Shown here: positions 1-11,959 of the stretch, piece after piece
Layout of the letters: the number at the start of each line of letters is the position of its first letter
Numbering within the stretch: position 1 is the first letter of the stretch
Origin: Liolophura sinensis
Lineage: Eukaryota > Mollusca > Polyplacophora > Chitonida > Chitonidae
Length of the DNA: 64,000 nucleotides
NCBI RefSeq assembly: GCF_032854445.1
Contig: NC_088295.1
Coordinates: forward strand, 85,046,644 to 85,110,643
Direction: 5' to 3'
Made by a program: the position numbers and the translations under genes
Notes under the pieces: model-generated
The model's database searches: none
Told to the model about the DNA's origin: nothing
Seen by the model: only the letters and a program-made list of their open reading frames with translations

Positions 1-963
1 TGGTACACCCACGGAAATATGGAGTTTTTAACTTCAACTTCCGCTGAGATTTTCTATCTTTGTCACATGGTATTCAGAATATCTAAAACCAAACACTCAA
101 AAACTTAACCTGTTGATCAAACTGATTTTCTCCAGTAGGCCTCATCAATGCTACCTGGCGTTTGTCATATTTTCTGCTCTCGCGTTGGATCGAGAGCGCC
201 ATTGACGATCATCTTGATATATGCTAATAAGCTGTTACATTTCCCTCCCTCTACAACCACAAAGGTAAACAATGGGTTTCATGGTACATACTTACATTCT
301 TGCCTTAGGCTAACCATATGCATACCTCTTACTTATCAAAATACAATTATTTCTTGCATGTTTATTTTACATAGCAGTATACAACGCCTCTAACTAGAAC
401 TTTCTTCGGCGGCAGACGAGAGATTTTTAGACATATCGAACATCAAGGGAAGACAACTTCAGCCTTTTTTTCACATCTGGTATTAGAGTTACCTCCCTCT
501 TTTGCTTTGGCGCGTCTCAAACGATGTGCTTTTGTTGACAGTTATTTAAATTAATTTAGATTAGATAGGGCCTACAAAGCTACATATTATTTTTGACAGC
601 TGAAAGTCTTCACAAAAGTTTCTAAACAAACACACAAAAAAATAAACAGAGCTTGAACAAAACAGGCAACATTGATACGGTTCTGGTATGCAACCTACAT
701 TGCAATCATGATGTGGTAACTTTCAGAGTAGTCTGGGACTCAATCTGTTGTTGCAGTCTAACGGTTCTGTGTTAAAAATTACATTGAGTGATACTGAAGG
801 TATTAAAAAAGCTACAACAGTGTCGAGGCCTTGATGTTCTTAAAAAGACGGGCAAAACGATACGGATTGAGTCTGGAAACAAAATATTTCTGTGGTTTGG
901 CAATCTGAACAAATGATGTACTAGCTGTCACAAATGACACTGCACTTTCAAACAAACAAGTCA
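1..963. other. Non-coding 3' flank, nothing recognised
   Basis: AT-rich sequence with only short, low-complexity open frames that match no family I know. No splice-bounded exon, tRNA or repeat family seen elsewhere in the window was recognised here. Confidence 0.5.
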
Positions 964-1219
964 TTTGATTTATTTATTTGATTTATTTATTTGAATGGTG
1001 TTTTATGCTGTACTCAAGAATAATTCACTTATATGACGGCGGCCAGCATTATGGTAGGAGGAAACCGGGCAGAGGAAACCCACTGGCAGACCTTCCCACA
1101 TACGGCTGGAGAGGAAGCCAGCATGAGCTGGACTTGAACTCACAGTGACCGCGTTGGTGAGAGGCTCCTGGGTCATTACACTGCGCTAGTGCGGTAACCA
1201 ACCGAGCCATGGAGGCCCA
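964..1219 (-). mobile_element. tRNA-derived SINE (family A), near full length
   Basis: Read on the minus strand, it begins with a tRNA-like head (GGCCTCCATGGCTCGGTTGG, then a B-box-like GAGTTCAAGTCC). It continues through 'cataatgctggccgccgtc' and ends in the tail 'attcttgagtacagcataaa' followed by AAATAAAT repeats. The same unit recurs at 11664-11959, 17583-17885 and 26583-26822. Head, body and A/T-rich simple-repeat tail are the hallmarks of a SINE. Confidence 0.85.
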
Positions 1220-1426
1220 AGTCACTTGAAGAAAGTTACCTTGACGTCACACACGCTGCCTGAATCAACAACCAAAATAAACCTACACTTCCTGCTTGTA
1301 TACGGCCTACCAGTATAATCTGTTACATGTATGCCCATCTTTGCACCATTTTCAAACAACCGCGGATGCCCACCAAGCCTCTTTTTCAATCTAACATGGC
1401 GCAGACGTGAATTCGGACTATAACCC

Positions 1427-1617
1427 AAGAGCCTCTCACCAATGAGATCGCTGTGAGTTCAAGTCCAACTTATGATAGCTTCCTGTCTGGTTGTACATGA
1501 GAAAAACTGCTAGCAACATGCCGGCTGGTCGTGGGTTTTCCCCACCATAATGTTGGCCACATCATAAAAGCAAAATATTCTTGAGTATGACACAAAACAG
1601 CAATCAATACAATAAAT
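1427..1617 (+). mobile_element. SINE family A, 5'-truncated copy
   Basis: Plus-strand copy starting inside the tRNA-like head (gagttcaagtcc present). It runs through 'ccaccataatgttggccac' to 'attcttgagtatgacacaaa' and an AATAAA tail. It is in opposite orientation to the copy at 964-1219 about 200 bp away. Confidence 0.75.
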
Positions 1618-2213
1618 CTTTCTAGAAAAACTAATAAGGCCTAATTAAATACACATTTCAGAGATTACATTGGCCAATTATGAATAACAGTCAAATTTTT
1701 TTTAAATTTTTTTAACAGGTACAAAAAAACAGGAGTGGGTCTAGAAAACAGACTGAAAGATTTATTTCATTTCATTTTTTTCTTTCATCAGTAAATGCAT
1801 CATTGATGTCAAAATGGTCAACTGATTTACATGTACAGGAAAATATAACATAAACAACCCTGCTCAAAACACACTGCTGTGCAAGAATTTCTTTAGATGT
1901 TTCTCTGGAGATGATGACCAGAGTCATTTCTATAGGTAGATATTTTGCAACTGAACACATGTAGAATGTAATTAAAACTGTTAGTTGGTTCTGGAAGTGC
2001 CATCAGTTTTAGACTCAACAGTTGCTCAGCCTACTTCCTACAAAGCTGGTCATAACAAGTCATGGAGAAGCACTGTTAACAATAGCTCTTAATAGCTTTC
2101 GTCAGTGAAAGCTGTCCAGATGGTATAAATGCACTTATTGCACAGCATTTTCCTTGCAAACCTCAGGCAGGACAGACAACTCTAAATACTAGCAGTCATC
2201 ACAACAACGAATA
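1618..2213. other. DNAJC9 3' flank / probable 3' UTR
   Basis: No coding signal. On the minus strand an AATAAA hexamer lies at 1761-1766 (tttatt on the plus strand), about 450 bp after the DNAJC9 stop codon. It is a reasonable candidate poly(A) signal, so much of this stretch is probably the 3' UTR. Confidence 0.4.
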
Positions 2214-5200
2214 TCAGGATTTCTTCTTTTTGGATGGTGACGCTCCATTTGACTTCCCCTTAGCTTTACTTTTTGCTGGCTTAGCATATTTGGCCTCTAA
2301 ATTTGCCAGAAAACCACTCATCTGTGCTTCGCGTGACTTTTGGTTTTTCAGAATCAGAGCTTGCAGTGAGTTTTCCTCCCCTAGTCCTAGTTCTTTCGCA
2401 TACTCTTCTGCTTCCAAAGCTTCAGCTTCAGCCTGAGGATACACACAAGATGTAAAAACACAATGTAGAAACATAATTCCATGATGGCAAATTTCCTCTC
2501 AGTGGATAGAAAAAAAAAATGGAAACACAGATGTGCAGCTGAAGAAGGTGTAAAGGAAGTTAGTGACGGCATGGTTGTTTTTTGTAATTCAGCTGATGTA
2601 AGCCTTTCAATGGAGACGTACAGGTTTTAGGTCTCTACCGATTAAGATTTAAGACAACTCTTCACAACAAAGTAACCTCAAAACAAACTTTAAGAAAATT
2701 ATGATATATGATTTGATACATGACTACGCAGATACACACAGATACTAAATATTCGTGCAACTAGCCAACACATACCAAATGCATGACAGTCTGCTATCCT
2801 ACCACACATAGAAATAACTTTAAAGATAGAGAACACCATGAGAAACGATTATAACTCGATGAAGTGTTTCACAGTTTATACCTTCTTCTTTCGTTTCTTT
2901 TTCTTCTTGCTACTTTCATTTGTAAAAGTTTTGAACTCTGGAATTTCTTTCCTCTCGATACAACCCTTCAATATAGAACGGAATCTGCCTTCATCATCCA
3001 GACTGGCACACAGAACTCCATCCAAGATTTTATCCATGTCACCTTCATAGTCCACGTAGGCACTCTTCAGGTCAGATAACTCTTCCTCAGAACCTAGGAA
3101 TTACAAGAAGTGAGTGATTGGAAGCTGCCTTATAGGATATCCCTTTCACATCAGATTCTAGTGTACACATCACTGTCAAAACAGGAGTAGTGTTCCACTG
3201 GATAAAGTATAGGTCATTTGTTATTGTCAAAAATTAAAACAGATGTACTTCATCATTCATGTAATATCACAACCCTTTGACTATTCTAAGAACTCAGTAG
3301 AAAACAAAATTTCAATGAATACATTTTCAATCTAACATTTGCCTGACATGGTAATGTAACAAATTTCAAGCAGAGAAGAGGAGATTTAGTAAGGACGGCA
3401 GCATACCATACATCCAGTGAAAACATTTATCAGATATTAGCTGGGGGCCAGTTTCATGAAGCTCACTTAGCTAAGTATAAGCCCTTAACTACCACAATAA
3501 TACATGTGTTAGAAATAACCAGTGCACTCAGCCAAGAGCAACTTAAAATTAAGTAAAATTCATGAAACAGGGCCAATCAGACTACATGTATACTGTGTAA
3601 TCATCTCGCAGTAAATAAAACAAAAACATTTTCACAAATAACATATTACAGTAGTCTGATTGCAGTCAGGTTTATGAGTGACGTTAAGCAAGTAGGGGCC
3701 TCTGAAACTGTCGGCCATCGTGAAGTGCCTGATAAACCTCCTGACATAATGCCATAGCCAAACATGCAAGCGGATGATCTGAATATCAAACTTCATTGGT
3801 ATTAGAGACAGCTCAACCAGATAGTGCAGGCGACAGAGAGTCAAGGGAGTCATTTTAGCAACACATGTATCTAGAATGCCTACCCACTCTCTGGACTAGC
3901 AATCTATGTTCTGAAATACTCATCTACACTTTGAATCTGTATGAATCATTTTTCCGAAATACCTTCCCATTTCCCAGACTATCTACGAACCTACTCTCAC
4001 ACTCCCTCCTCTCTGGAAAGCGAAATGTCTCACAGGACTACCTACCTTTGCATGCTCTACAGACTACCTCCACAGTTTCAGGAAAGTGAAATTTCTCACA
4101 GGACTATCTACCTTTACGTACTCTCCATACTACCTCCCCAGTCATCTTCCTCACAGAACTACCTACCTCTGAATGCTCTCCACACTACCTCCCCAGTCAT
4201 CTTCCTCACAGGACTATCTACCTCTGAATGCTCTCCACACTACCACCCCAGTCATCTTCCTCACAGGACTATCTACCTCTGAATGCTCTCCACACTACCT
4301 CCCCAGTCATCTTCCTCACAGGACTATCTACCTCTGAATGCTCTCCACACTACCTCCCCAGTCATCTTCCTCACAGGACTATCTACCTCTGAATGCTCTC
4401 CACACTACCACCCCAGTCATCTTCCTCACAGGACTATCTACCTCTGAATGCTCTCCACACTACCTCCCCAGTCATCTTCCTCACAGGACTATCTACCTCT
4501 GAATGCTCTCCACACTACCTCCCCAGTCATCTTCCTCACAGGACTATCTACCTCTGAATGCTCTCCACACTACCTCCCCAGTCATCTTCCTCACAAAACT
4601 ACCTACCTCTGAATGCTCTCCACACTACCTCCCCAGTCATCTTCCTCACAGGACTATCTACCTCTGAATGCTCTCCACACTACCTCCCCAGTCATCTTCC
4701 TCACAGGACTATCTACCTCTGAATGCTCTCCATACTACCTCCCCAGTCATCTTCCTCACAGGACTATCTACCTCTGAATGCTCTCCACACTACCTCCCCA
4801 GTCATCTTCCTCACAGGACTATCTACCTCTGAATGCTCTCCACACTACCTCCCCAGTCATCTTCCTCACAGGACTATCTACCTCTGAATGCTCTCCACAC
4901 TACCTCCCCAGTCATCTTCCTCACAGGACTATCTACCTCTGAATGCTCTCCACACTACCTCCCCAGTCATCTTCCTCACAAAACTACCTACCTCTGAATG
5001 CTCTCCACACTACCTCCCCAGTCATCTTCCTCACAGGACTATCTACCTCTGAATGCTCTCCACACTACCTCCCCAGTCATCTTCCTCACAGGACTATCTA
5101 CCTCTGAATGCTCTCCACACTACCTCCCCAGTCATCTTCCTCACAGGACTATCTACCTCTGAATGCTCTCCACACTACCTCCCCAGTCATATTCCTCACA

Positions 5201-8200
5201 AAACTACCTACCTTTGCATGCTCTCCAGACTACCTCCCCAGTCATATTCCTCACAAAACTACCTACCTCTGAATGCTCTCCACACTACCTCCCCAGTCAT
5301 CTTCCTCACAGGACTATCTACCTCTGAATGCTCTCCACACTACCTCCCCAGTCATCTTCCTCACAGGACTATCTACCTCTGAATGCTCTCCACACTACCT
5401 CCCCAGTCATCTTCCTCACAGGACTATCTACCTCTGAATGCTCTCCACACTACCTCCCCAGTCATCTTCCTCACAGGACTATCTACCTCTGAATGCTCTC
5501 CACACTACCTCCCCAGTCATCTTCCTCACAGGACTATCTACCTCTGAATGCTCTCCACACTACCTCCCCAGTCATCTTCCTCACAGGACTATCTACCTTT
5601 ACGTACTCTCCATACTATCTCCCCAGTCATCTTCCTCACAGAACTACCTACCTCTGAATGCTCTCCACACTACCTCCACAGTCATATTCCTCACAAAACT
5701 ACCTACCTCTGAATGCTCTCCACACTACCTCCCCAGTCATCTTCCTCACAGGACTATCTACCTCTGAATGCTCTCCACACTACCTCCCCAGTCATCTTCC
5801 TCACAGGACTATCTACCTCTGAATGCTCTCCACACTACCTCCCCAGTCATCTTCCTCACAGGACTATCTACCTCTGAATGCTCTCCACACTACCTCCCCA
5901 GTCATCTTCCTCACAGGACTATCTACCTCTGAATGCTCTCCACACTACCTCCCCAGTCATCTTCCTCACAGGACTACCTACCTTTGCATGCTCTCCACAC
6001 TACCTCCATAGTCTCTGGAAAGTCTACCTACATGTACTTCCTTCAAATGTACAAATCTACTCTGAACTACATGTACTATACATACGTCTTCCACACATGT
6101 AATTGTATGTCTTTTTATATGAATATACATTTGCCAGCCTATTTTTCTACACTTTACCCTAATAGGATTTTCGGTATTCATTTTACTCATTATGAGGCAG
6201 TACATACAGCAAAATATCTATTGTATACATGTATGCTTGAAATTTTACATCATACCTAACAGTTTCTCAGTGTTATGACAAGGAGTCATTGAATATGTGA
6301 AAATATACTCTCTCTTCTTATGGCAGGGCGAGTCCATACAAGTTACACTGATACACTGACATCAGGCCAACCAGTCATGTTTCCATTTTTAATGTCTCTC
6401 GTATGACCTGACCCAGGTCTTGTGACTGCCAGTTGGACGCTCTAACCATCAGGCCACAAAAGTGGTTAAAATATCTGTCGAGGCCATCCTTATATGATTC
6501 TCTGTCAAGCCTAACCACTTCATCTGGGAAATTTGGGTTGGCTGGTCAGTCACTCAGGACCATTTTTGTTAAAAATTATTATTCTAACTAGTAACATACA
6601 GACTTTAAAGAAATTAACATGGTAAGAAAAATACTAAAAAACCTTTTATTAATGTAGAGGGAATATAGGCAGAGCCCAGGAATTACTCACTGCCATCCAT
6701 AGGTTGTTGGCAGACCTTCCCACATATGACAAGAGTATATTTTTAATGTTGGCCTGATTTTCTGTGTAACAAACATTCTTTATTTACTAAAGTGTGCTTT
6801 TGCACAAATAAAACCTATTTACACAAAAAGACAGAAAAACCAATATCAGTTTAAACAGAACCTCTTTCCATCAGGCATTCCTTACATGATGAATACATTC
6901 AGCATTTTAAATCACCTTTATATTTGGCTTCGAATTCCTGAATATCCTTGACAGAGATTTTGGCAAACAGGAGCCTCCAATACTTAGCCCAATCACGTTC
7001 TTGTGTCTCATTCTCCTCATCAATCTCTCCTGAAAACAAATTCATTCACAGCTTAAAAGATATATGAAAAGGAACTCTAAAACAAAAATTATGTTTCAAG
7101 AGAAATGGCTCCCCACCTCAGAGGTGACAAATAACATCATTGGTGTCTAGACTGCAGCTATTTATAATTCCCAATAAAGTACCCAAAAATGTTAGGGTAC
7201 ATCCTAAACTGCATGTTAAGAAGTAAAAAACAAATGTTTCTCATGTATCATTTCATGGGAAAACAGTCATTTACTTAGCAAAAGTAATATACATATTTTG
7301 TACAAATTTCAGCATTTTTGCTTTAGAAGTTTTTTTCACAGAATACAAAAAAGATGCTCATACTTCCCTTTCCCTCCATTACCAGGTTTGCAACTATATT
7401 ACTTCAAATCATTATTTTGTAAAAATTACTTAAAAATACAAACATGGTAGTAATGAATGAATTTAAGTATAACACAGCAACCAACTGTCAACAACATAAT
7501 GACATCATGCATTCCTGACAGGTTTCCAATAACCTAATTATTTCAAATAACACTTTACTGTTTGGAACAAATGTTTGATGATAATAAGGGAAAACTTGAA
7601 GGAAACAGCATTCATTGTTTTGTTGGCTTCAAAGCATGCAATGTTGGCATTTCAAAATGCAGTGGGATACATGTATATCATAAATTTGTTTTAATCTGAC
7701 CAGGAAACAACATGTACTCCACAGATGGACAAACCAGTGTTAAGTTGAACAGTTTGAGTGCTTAATGGTCAGTGTTAATAGGAAGAAGCATACCCGACTC
7801 ATCATATATTGCCCTCTTGTCCTTGTCAGAGAGGACTGAATAAACCTTCCCCAGAACCTGGAACTTTTCTGTGGCAGTCTCTTTGTCCTTCTCAGCAACT
7901 CGATCTGGATGCACAGACAGGGATAACTTGTGGTAGCCTCTCTTCACTGCAAAACATTAACCCAGTCATCAGTGACAAGGGAAGATGTAGTAACAATGTG
8001 CAACATTCGATATTTGGGCGAAACTCGCCAATCCTTCTTTTTAATATCCATCTTGCCTATGTTTTAACGTTGTGGCGATCATTCATCATACATGTTTACA
8101 AGTTCACCCCACCTGTCAATTAAATTCATTAACACAGACGACGATAAAGTTGTATGTGTATATTTATAGGTTGCCATTGCGATACTCAACCAGCCTAGTA

Positions 8201-9183
8201 TAAAAACAGCCCATGGTAAATGGCTAGTACCAGTTAGTCTAAGATTGCTTTGATATTAGATTTGGCAAAATTTTGTGTGGCCAAGAATGGTCCCAAACAA
8301 ACATCACAGCGCACTCCATTTATAAAACCTGATGCAGTTAGCTGTCCTTGTCAAAGGTTGCTTTGAGCATCACCAAAGAATCTCAGGCCCACAAAATAAC
8401 CGACTGACATTGCATTTCTTTCCGCCAGACAAAAAGATAAAGAACACAGGTGTCTCGAACTTCAGGCCATGGAGTCGTATTTGACTGGTAATTTTTGTGT
8501 CAAATGCCGCGAAAAATTGCCACCATAACAGCATCAGATTTTTAAATGGAGCACACCCTGACCTTGACTTGGGGTGATCCTTAGCCGAACAAAATTGTGC
8601 CAAAACTAACATTAGAGCAATGTTGCCTAGCCATGCATGCGCACTGGGTAGATTGCATCCATTTCGTAAATGAAAAGTCAGTGAAGAGGTTGGACTTAAA
8701 TAAATATGGATGGATATTTACCTTGGGGATGATCAACATCAGAATTTTAGCAGTCAGGTGCCCTAGGACCCTAAGCATTGTAAAGGGGTGGCTGGACGGG
8801 CGTGGGTAATCGAATGTTTTCCGAAATTTTAGAATGCGTCCATTAGCTGTAAATGCGACCCAATCAAGACTATGCGAAGGTCAGTACACATATAAAAGAG
8901 CGGAGCGTAGTCATCCAAGGCTAATGGTGGCAGTGGTGGACAGTACAGTGAAGATGTTCGTTTTCGTTCGTTGATTAGACTATACCATCATTGTACGAGC
9001 CCAAACACTTGTTGAAAACATGAAACAGCCGTGAACGCACAACAGCACTGATTTTGCTTAGACTGAGGTTTGTGTCAGTACAACCTTACCTTCAGTAGCT
9101 GACGCGCTGCTGTCAATTCCTAGTACATCGTACAAAGTCGTCCCTCCAAACAGCTTCTTACATTTATCTAAAAGACCGGACAT
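2214..9183 (-). CDS. DNAJC9: DNAJC9, J-domain histone co-chaperone (5 coding exons)
   Basis: Coding exons on the minus strand are 9183-9090, 7946-7794, 7029-6916, 3093-2882 and 2432-2214. All introns have GT/AG ends and the phases join. The 792 nt give 263 aa plus stop, close to the ~260 aa of the vertebrate protein. The start ATG (9183-9181) opens [13 protein letters not shown], like the vertebrate N-terminus. The J domain spans roughly residues 15-82 with the HPD motif at 44-46 (LSVHPDR), which stimulates HSP70 ATPase. Next come a conserved [10 protein letters not shown] segment, a region with [12 protein letters not shown], a lysine-rich run (KKKKKRKKK), and a C-terminus with KELGLGEE and LEAKYAK that ends lysine-rich. 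In vertebrates DNAJC9 is a nuclear histone H3-H4 chaperone that recruits HSP70; that role is inferred here. Failure to splice after exon 4 would meet a stop two codons on (GTA TAA). Intron 3 carries a ~2 kb minisatellite. Confidence 0.95.
3990..6030. repeat. 55-bp unit minisatellite in DNAJC9 intron 3 (~36 units)
   Basis: Tandem units of 55 bp, each containing 'gaatgctctccacactacct' followed by 'ccccagtcatcttcctcaca'. The array runs from about 4010 to about 6020, roughly 36 units. Most units are near identical. Variant units (acgtactctccatacta; acaaaactacctacc; catattcctc) recur at separated places, as if blocks of several units were duplicated. The edge units are more diverged. Long open frames arise only because 55 is not a multiple of 3 and the unit lacks stops; the array lies between two DNAJC9 exons. 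Confidence 0.95.
6309..6462 (-). mobile_element. SINE family B fragment
   Basis: Minus-strand fragment with a tRNA-like part (GTTAGAGCGTCCAACTGGCA and a degenerate B box) and 'cttatggcagggcgagtcca'. These match the fuller copy at 59240-59590. It lies in DNAJC9 intron 3. Confidence 0.6.
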
Positions 9184-9293
9184 CTTCGTGTAATTTTTGT
9201 TGTCCAACTCTTTACATTTCACCACATTAGCGCGCGTTTCCCATTTCGGGCAATACGATTGGTAAGAATTATTTTATACTCCACAGTCTAAAG
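9184..9293. promoter_or_regulatory. Candidate bidirectional promoter, DNAJC9 / divergent exon
   Basis: 110 bp separate the DNAJC9 start codon on the minus strand from a plus-strand ATG followed by a splice donor. The interval contains an ATTGG (inverted CCAAT box) at 9258-9262. It has no TATA box that I can place. Promoter function is inferred from position and the CCAAT motif only. Confidence 0.4.
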
Positions 9294-9356
9294 ATGACCG
9301 ATATGGGAGACAACTCATTCCCCACACCAATCATCACGGTTCCGGCCACGGGCACG
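9294..9356 (+). CDS. Possible first coding exon of an unidentified divergent gene
   Basis: ATG at 9294 opens 21 codons (MTDMGDNSFPTPIITVPATG and one Thr) and runs directly into a consensus donor GTGAGT at 9357. The purine at -3 and closeness to the DNAJC9 start fit a first exon driven by a shared promoter. I do not recognise the protein and found no second exon before ro, so the rest of the gene is unassigned. It could also be chance. Confidence 0.4.
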
Positions 9357-9526
9357 GTGAGTTGTGATGTACCCGGTATGCGTTGGGAAATAAATGGACA
9401 GTGGTACGTCCAGAGCTTACGAAAATTACACACATATACTCACAAAATCATTCAGATCTTCACCGCGAGGTAAACAGGATAGGCTGTTGGGTCTGTGTGG
9501 TACTAATGTACATTAGTACCATTTGG

Positions 9527-9666
9527 TTGAAGGATTTCTCTACGTGGGTCACGCAAGGATTCGAATTCGGGTCTGCAGCCCAAGCCCAGCGCTCTACCAA
9601 CTGAGTTGAAGGGAAATTCCCCGCCGGGTACTGCTGGTATAAGCACTGGAAAGCTGCACCTGTTAC
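9527..9666 (-). repeat. tRNA-like repeat, copy 1 of a direct pair
   Basis: The minus strand carries a D-arm-like CTCAGTTGGTAGAGCGCTGG and a T-arm-like CGAATTCGAATCC (tRNA-like part about 9543-9612). The anticodon arm and acceptor ends do not pair well, so this is a tRNA-derived repeat rather than a working tRNA. The flanks (gtataagcactggaaagctg) are also shared with copy 2. Confidence 0.65.
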
Positions 9667-9766
9667 ACTCATCCCCACTTAAATCCTTCCCCACTCCCGA
9701 CACACTCACGTCCACAGGCCCAGAGCCTCACGCTTCTTGGAACCTGTTAGGTCACGCGCCGGTGTA

Positions 9767-9915
9767 ATGGTTGAAGGATTTCACTACGTGGGTCACACAA
9801 GGATTCGAACTCGGGTCTCTGCAGCCCAAGTCCATCGCTCTACCAACTGAGCTAAAGGGAAATTCCTCGCTAGCTACTGCTAGTATAAGCACTGGAAAGC
9901 TGTTCACGTTACACT
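9767..9915 (-). repeat. tRNA-like repeat, copy 2 of a direct pair
   Basis: This copy is better preserved: TAGCTCAGTTGGTAGAGCGA (A box) and CGAGTTCGAATCC (B box) on the minus strand at about 9785-9856. It has the same flanking sequence as copy 1, in the same orientation about 240 bp away. The acceptor ends do not form a clean stem. It may be a tRNA-derived SINE head or tRNA pseudogene unit. Confidence 0.65.
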
Positions 9916-10593
9916 AATAGGTTTGCAACTGTTAAGCCTATATTAGTCCCAGGATCTACTTATTAGTTTCATGTAGAATACAAATATGTATAACTTTGAA
10001 GAAAGTCAATGTTGTCATTTACCTTGTTACAGGTAAAACTATATTTAGACATCTATAAATCGTGACTGCACATTTCAGGTAATGAACAATTTATACGGTA
10101 CATGCTGAGCAAAGCTCATTTTGAACAGCTAAAGCCACAAGGAAACAGAGAAAACAAAAAAAAATAAGTAAAAATAAGTAATAAACTACCTGAAATTCAT
10201 TAAGTGGGTCGCATTATAGGGCAATAACTTTCTTCAAACTTTAGAATCAGTTTAACATTATAAATAATACAGGTACGAGTCTGACATATACTGAAAGGCA
10301 ATAATATTCGAGCTATTCGTGGTAAATATACAGAAAATTTGAACTGAATACAGGATTTTTTGTTAGAAAATTTCCGGTTGGTCTATACACTTTAAACAAT
10401 AGTTCAATCCAGTTTATACTACAGTCAACATGTTTGCAGTTTTGCAGGATGAAATAATGAAGTTAGCTTCAAGGAAGGCAATTTATAGGGCAAATCGATA
10501 TATACAAGATCTTTGCAAACGCTATCTCGGAGTGATAGCTTATGTGAGCACACATGTATATGTCGAGCACTGAACCCATTTGCTTTTTCTGCC
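9916..10593. other. Non-coding, nothing recognised
   Basis: AT-rich sequence between the tRNA-like pair and the foldback element. No exon, repeat family or RNA gene was recognised. Confidence 0.5.
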
Positions 10594-11085
10594 CTTAAAG
10601 CTGCACTAGGCCCATTAAAGTGAAAGAAAACTAAAATGTGAAGTAAGGTTCATCATAATGACAACTGAAAACTATGCATAAAAATACTTTCCTTTATTTT
10701 TTCAGATATTTTTAGGGTGTTGAAAGGCATTTAAATAATTGAAAACTATGGTGGGCTTTATGAGCCAACCTGACGATATCTAGGAATTCTGACGTCACAT
10801 CACCTTGTTTTGTTCACCAGAAGGAAGGAATTTTTGGGAACATTATTTCAGTAATCTTTCACTCATGGGTAAGAAGAGTTATTCCAACATTCAGTGTCGT
10901 GATTAGAGTTAGATAAACTTGTGACGTCAGAGTTCCTAACTTTGGATAGTATGGTCCATAAAGCCCACCTTAGAAATCAAGTGTTTGAGCGCCATTAACT
11001 CATTTCACAAAAATCCAAAAATATAAATGAAGGTATATTTATGCATAGCTTTAAGTGGTCTACATAGTGATGTCTTTGCCTTTAA
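10594..11085. mobile_element. Foldback/MITE-like element with long inverted arms
   Basis: The left arm (about 10600-10800) and right arm (about 10922-11085) are imperfect reverse complements. Matching pairs include 'actatgcataaaaatacttt' with 'aggtatatttatgcatagct', 'ggtgggctttatg' with 'cataaagcccacc', and 'tgacgtca' near the inner end of each arm. The centre of about 120 bp is unpaired. No transposase frame is present, so this looks like a non-autonomous DNA transposon. The exact ends and target duplication are not resolved. Confidence 0.7.
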
Positions 11086-11663
11086 CTGGTTTTTCTCGGG
11101 TAGACTGATCACGTGACTAAGAAATCTTCGTTCACAATGTATAGGCCCTACTGTTGCCCCTCTGGTTTACTGTCAATAAATGTCTGACTTTACATGTAAG
11201 TGTTGGATTGTAAGGAGATTATATGTATATTGTCCATATGTAGTCTACCTTCTTTAGATCTGCAACCAGTGCACGTCTGCAGAGAGTGGAATTATCTGTC
11301 ACCTCGCGTTTTTAAAATATATGAAGTTTTCACAACCTGGAATAGTCATTGTTATAACAGATTTGATGCGAGTACATTTGTATGTAGAGGAATATTTTAT
11401 ATACACTTTACCTATATCGAATTTAATACACTGGGATTTAAAAAATAATGTCCCTACCATGGGTGTCCAGAGGAGTTTTATAGTCAATTTAAAAAAAAAA
11501 AGTTTTTAACCTCGTTCTCCATAATGACTATAAAACTGCCGTTAGACAGTCATAGCATGACAAATTATCTCAATTCTATAACCCTCCCCAAAACCTTAAA
11601 TGCGGGAAATCTTATAATTAAATTACAAAAACTTGAGTGATGTAAACTCTTTAACACCCACAC
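11086..11663. other. Non-coding, nothing recognised
   Basis: AT-rich stretch with short overlapping open frames on both strands and no splice-bounded exon or recognisable family. Confidence 0.5.
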
Positions 11664-11959
11664 GAAATATTTATTTATTTATTTATTTATTTATTTATTA
11701 ATTATTTATTTATTTGATTGGTATTTTACTCCGTACTCAAGAATATTTCACTTATACGACGGCGGCCAGCATTATGGTGGGAGGAAACCGGGGAGAGCCC
11801 GGAGAAACCCACGACCATCCGCAGGTTGCTGCCAGACCTTCCCACTTACGGCCGGAGAGGAAGCCAGTATGAGCTGAACTCACAGCGACCGCTTTCGTGA
11901 GAGACTTCTGGGTCATTAAGCTGCGCTAGCGCACTAACCAACTGAGCCACGGAGGCCCC
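11664..11959 (-). mobile_element. SINE family A, full-length copy
   Basis: The minus strand shows GGCCTCCGTGGCTCAGTTGG (A-box head), the body with 'cataatgctggccgccgtcg', the tail 'attcttgagtacggagtaaa' and a long (AAAT)n run (about 11668-11715). It is the best-preserved copy of the family in the window. Confidence 0.9.

Noticed and set aside
3941-6102. Series of 60-113 codon open frames with a repeated [20 protein letters not shown] pattern
   Set aside because: They are frames through the 55-bp minisatellite lying between two DNAJC9 exons. The frame changes with every unit and no start or splice context supports translation.
9785-9856. Functional tRNA gene on the minus strand
   Set aside because: A and B boxes are good, but the acceptor ends do not pair and a direct repeat copy with the same flanks lies nearby, so a tRNA-derived repeat is more likely.
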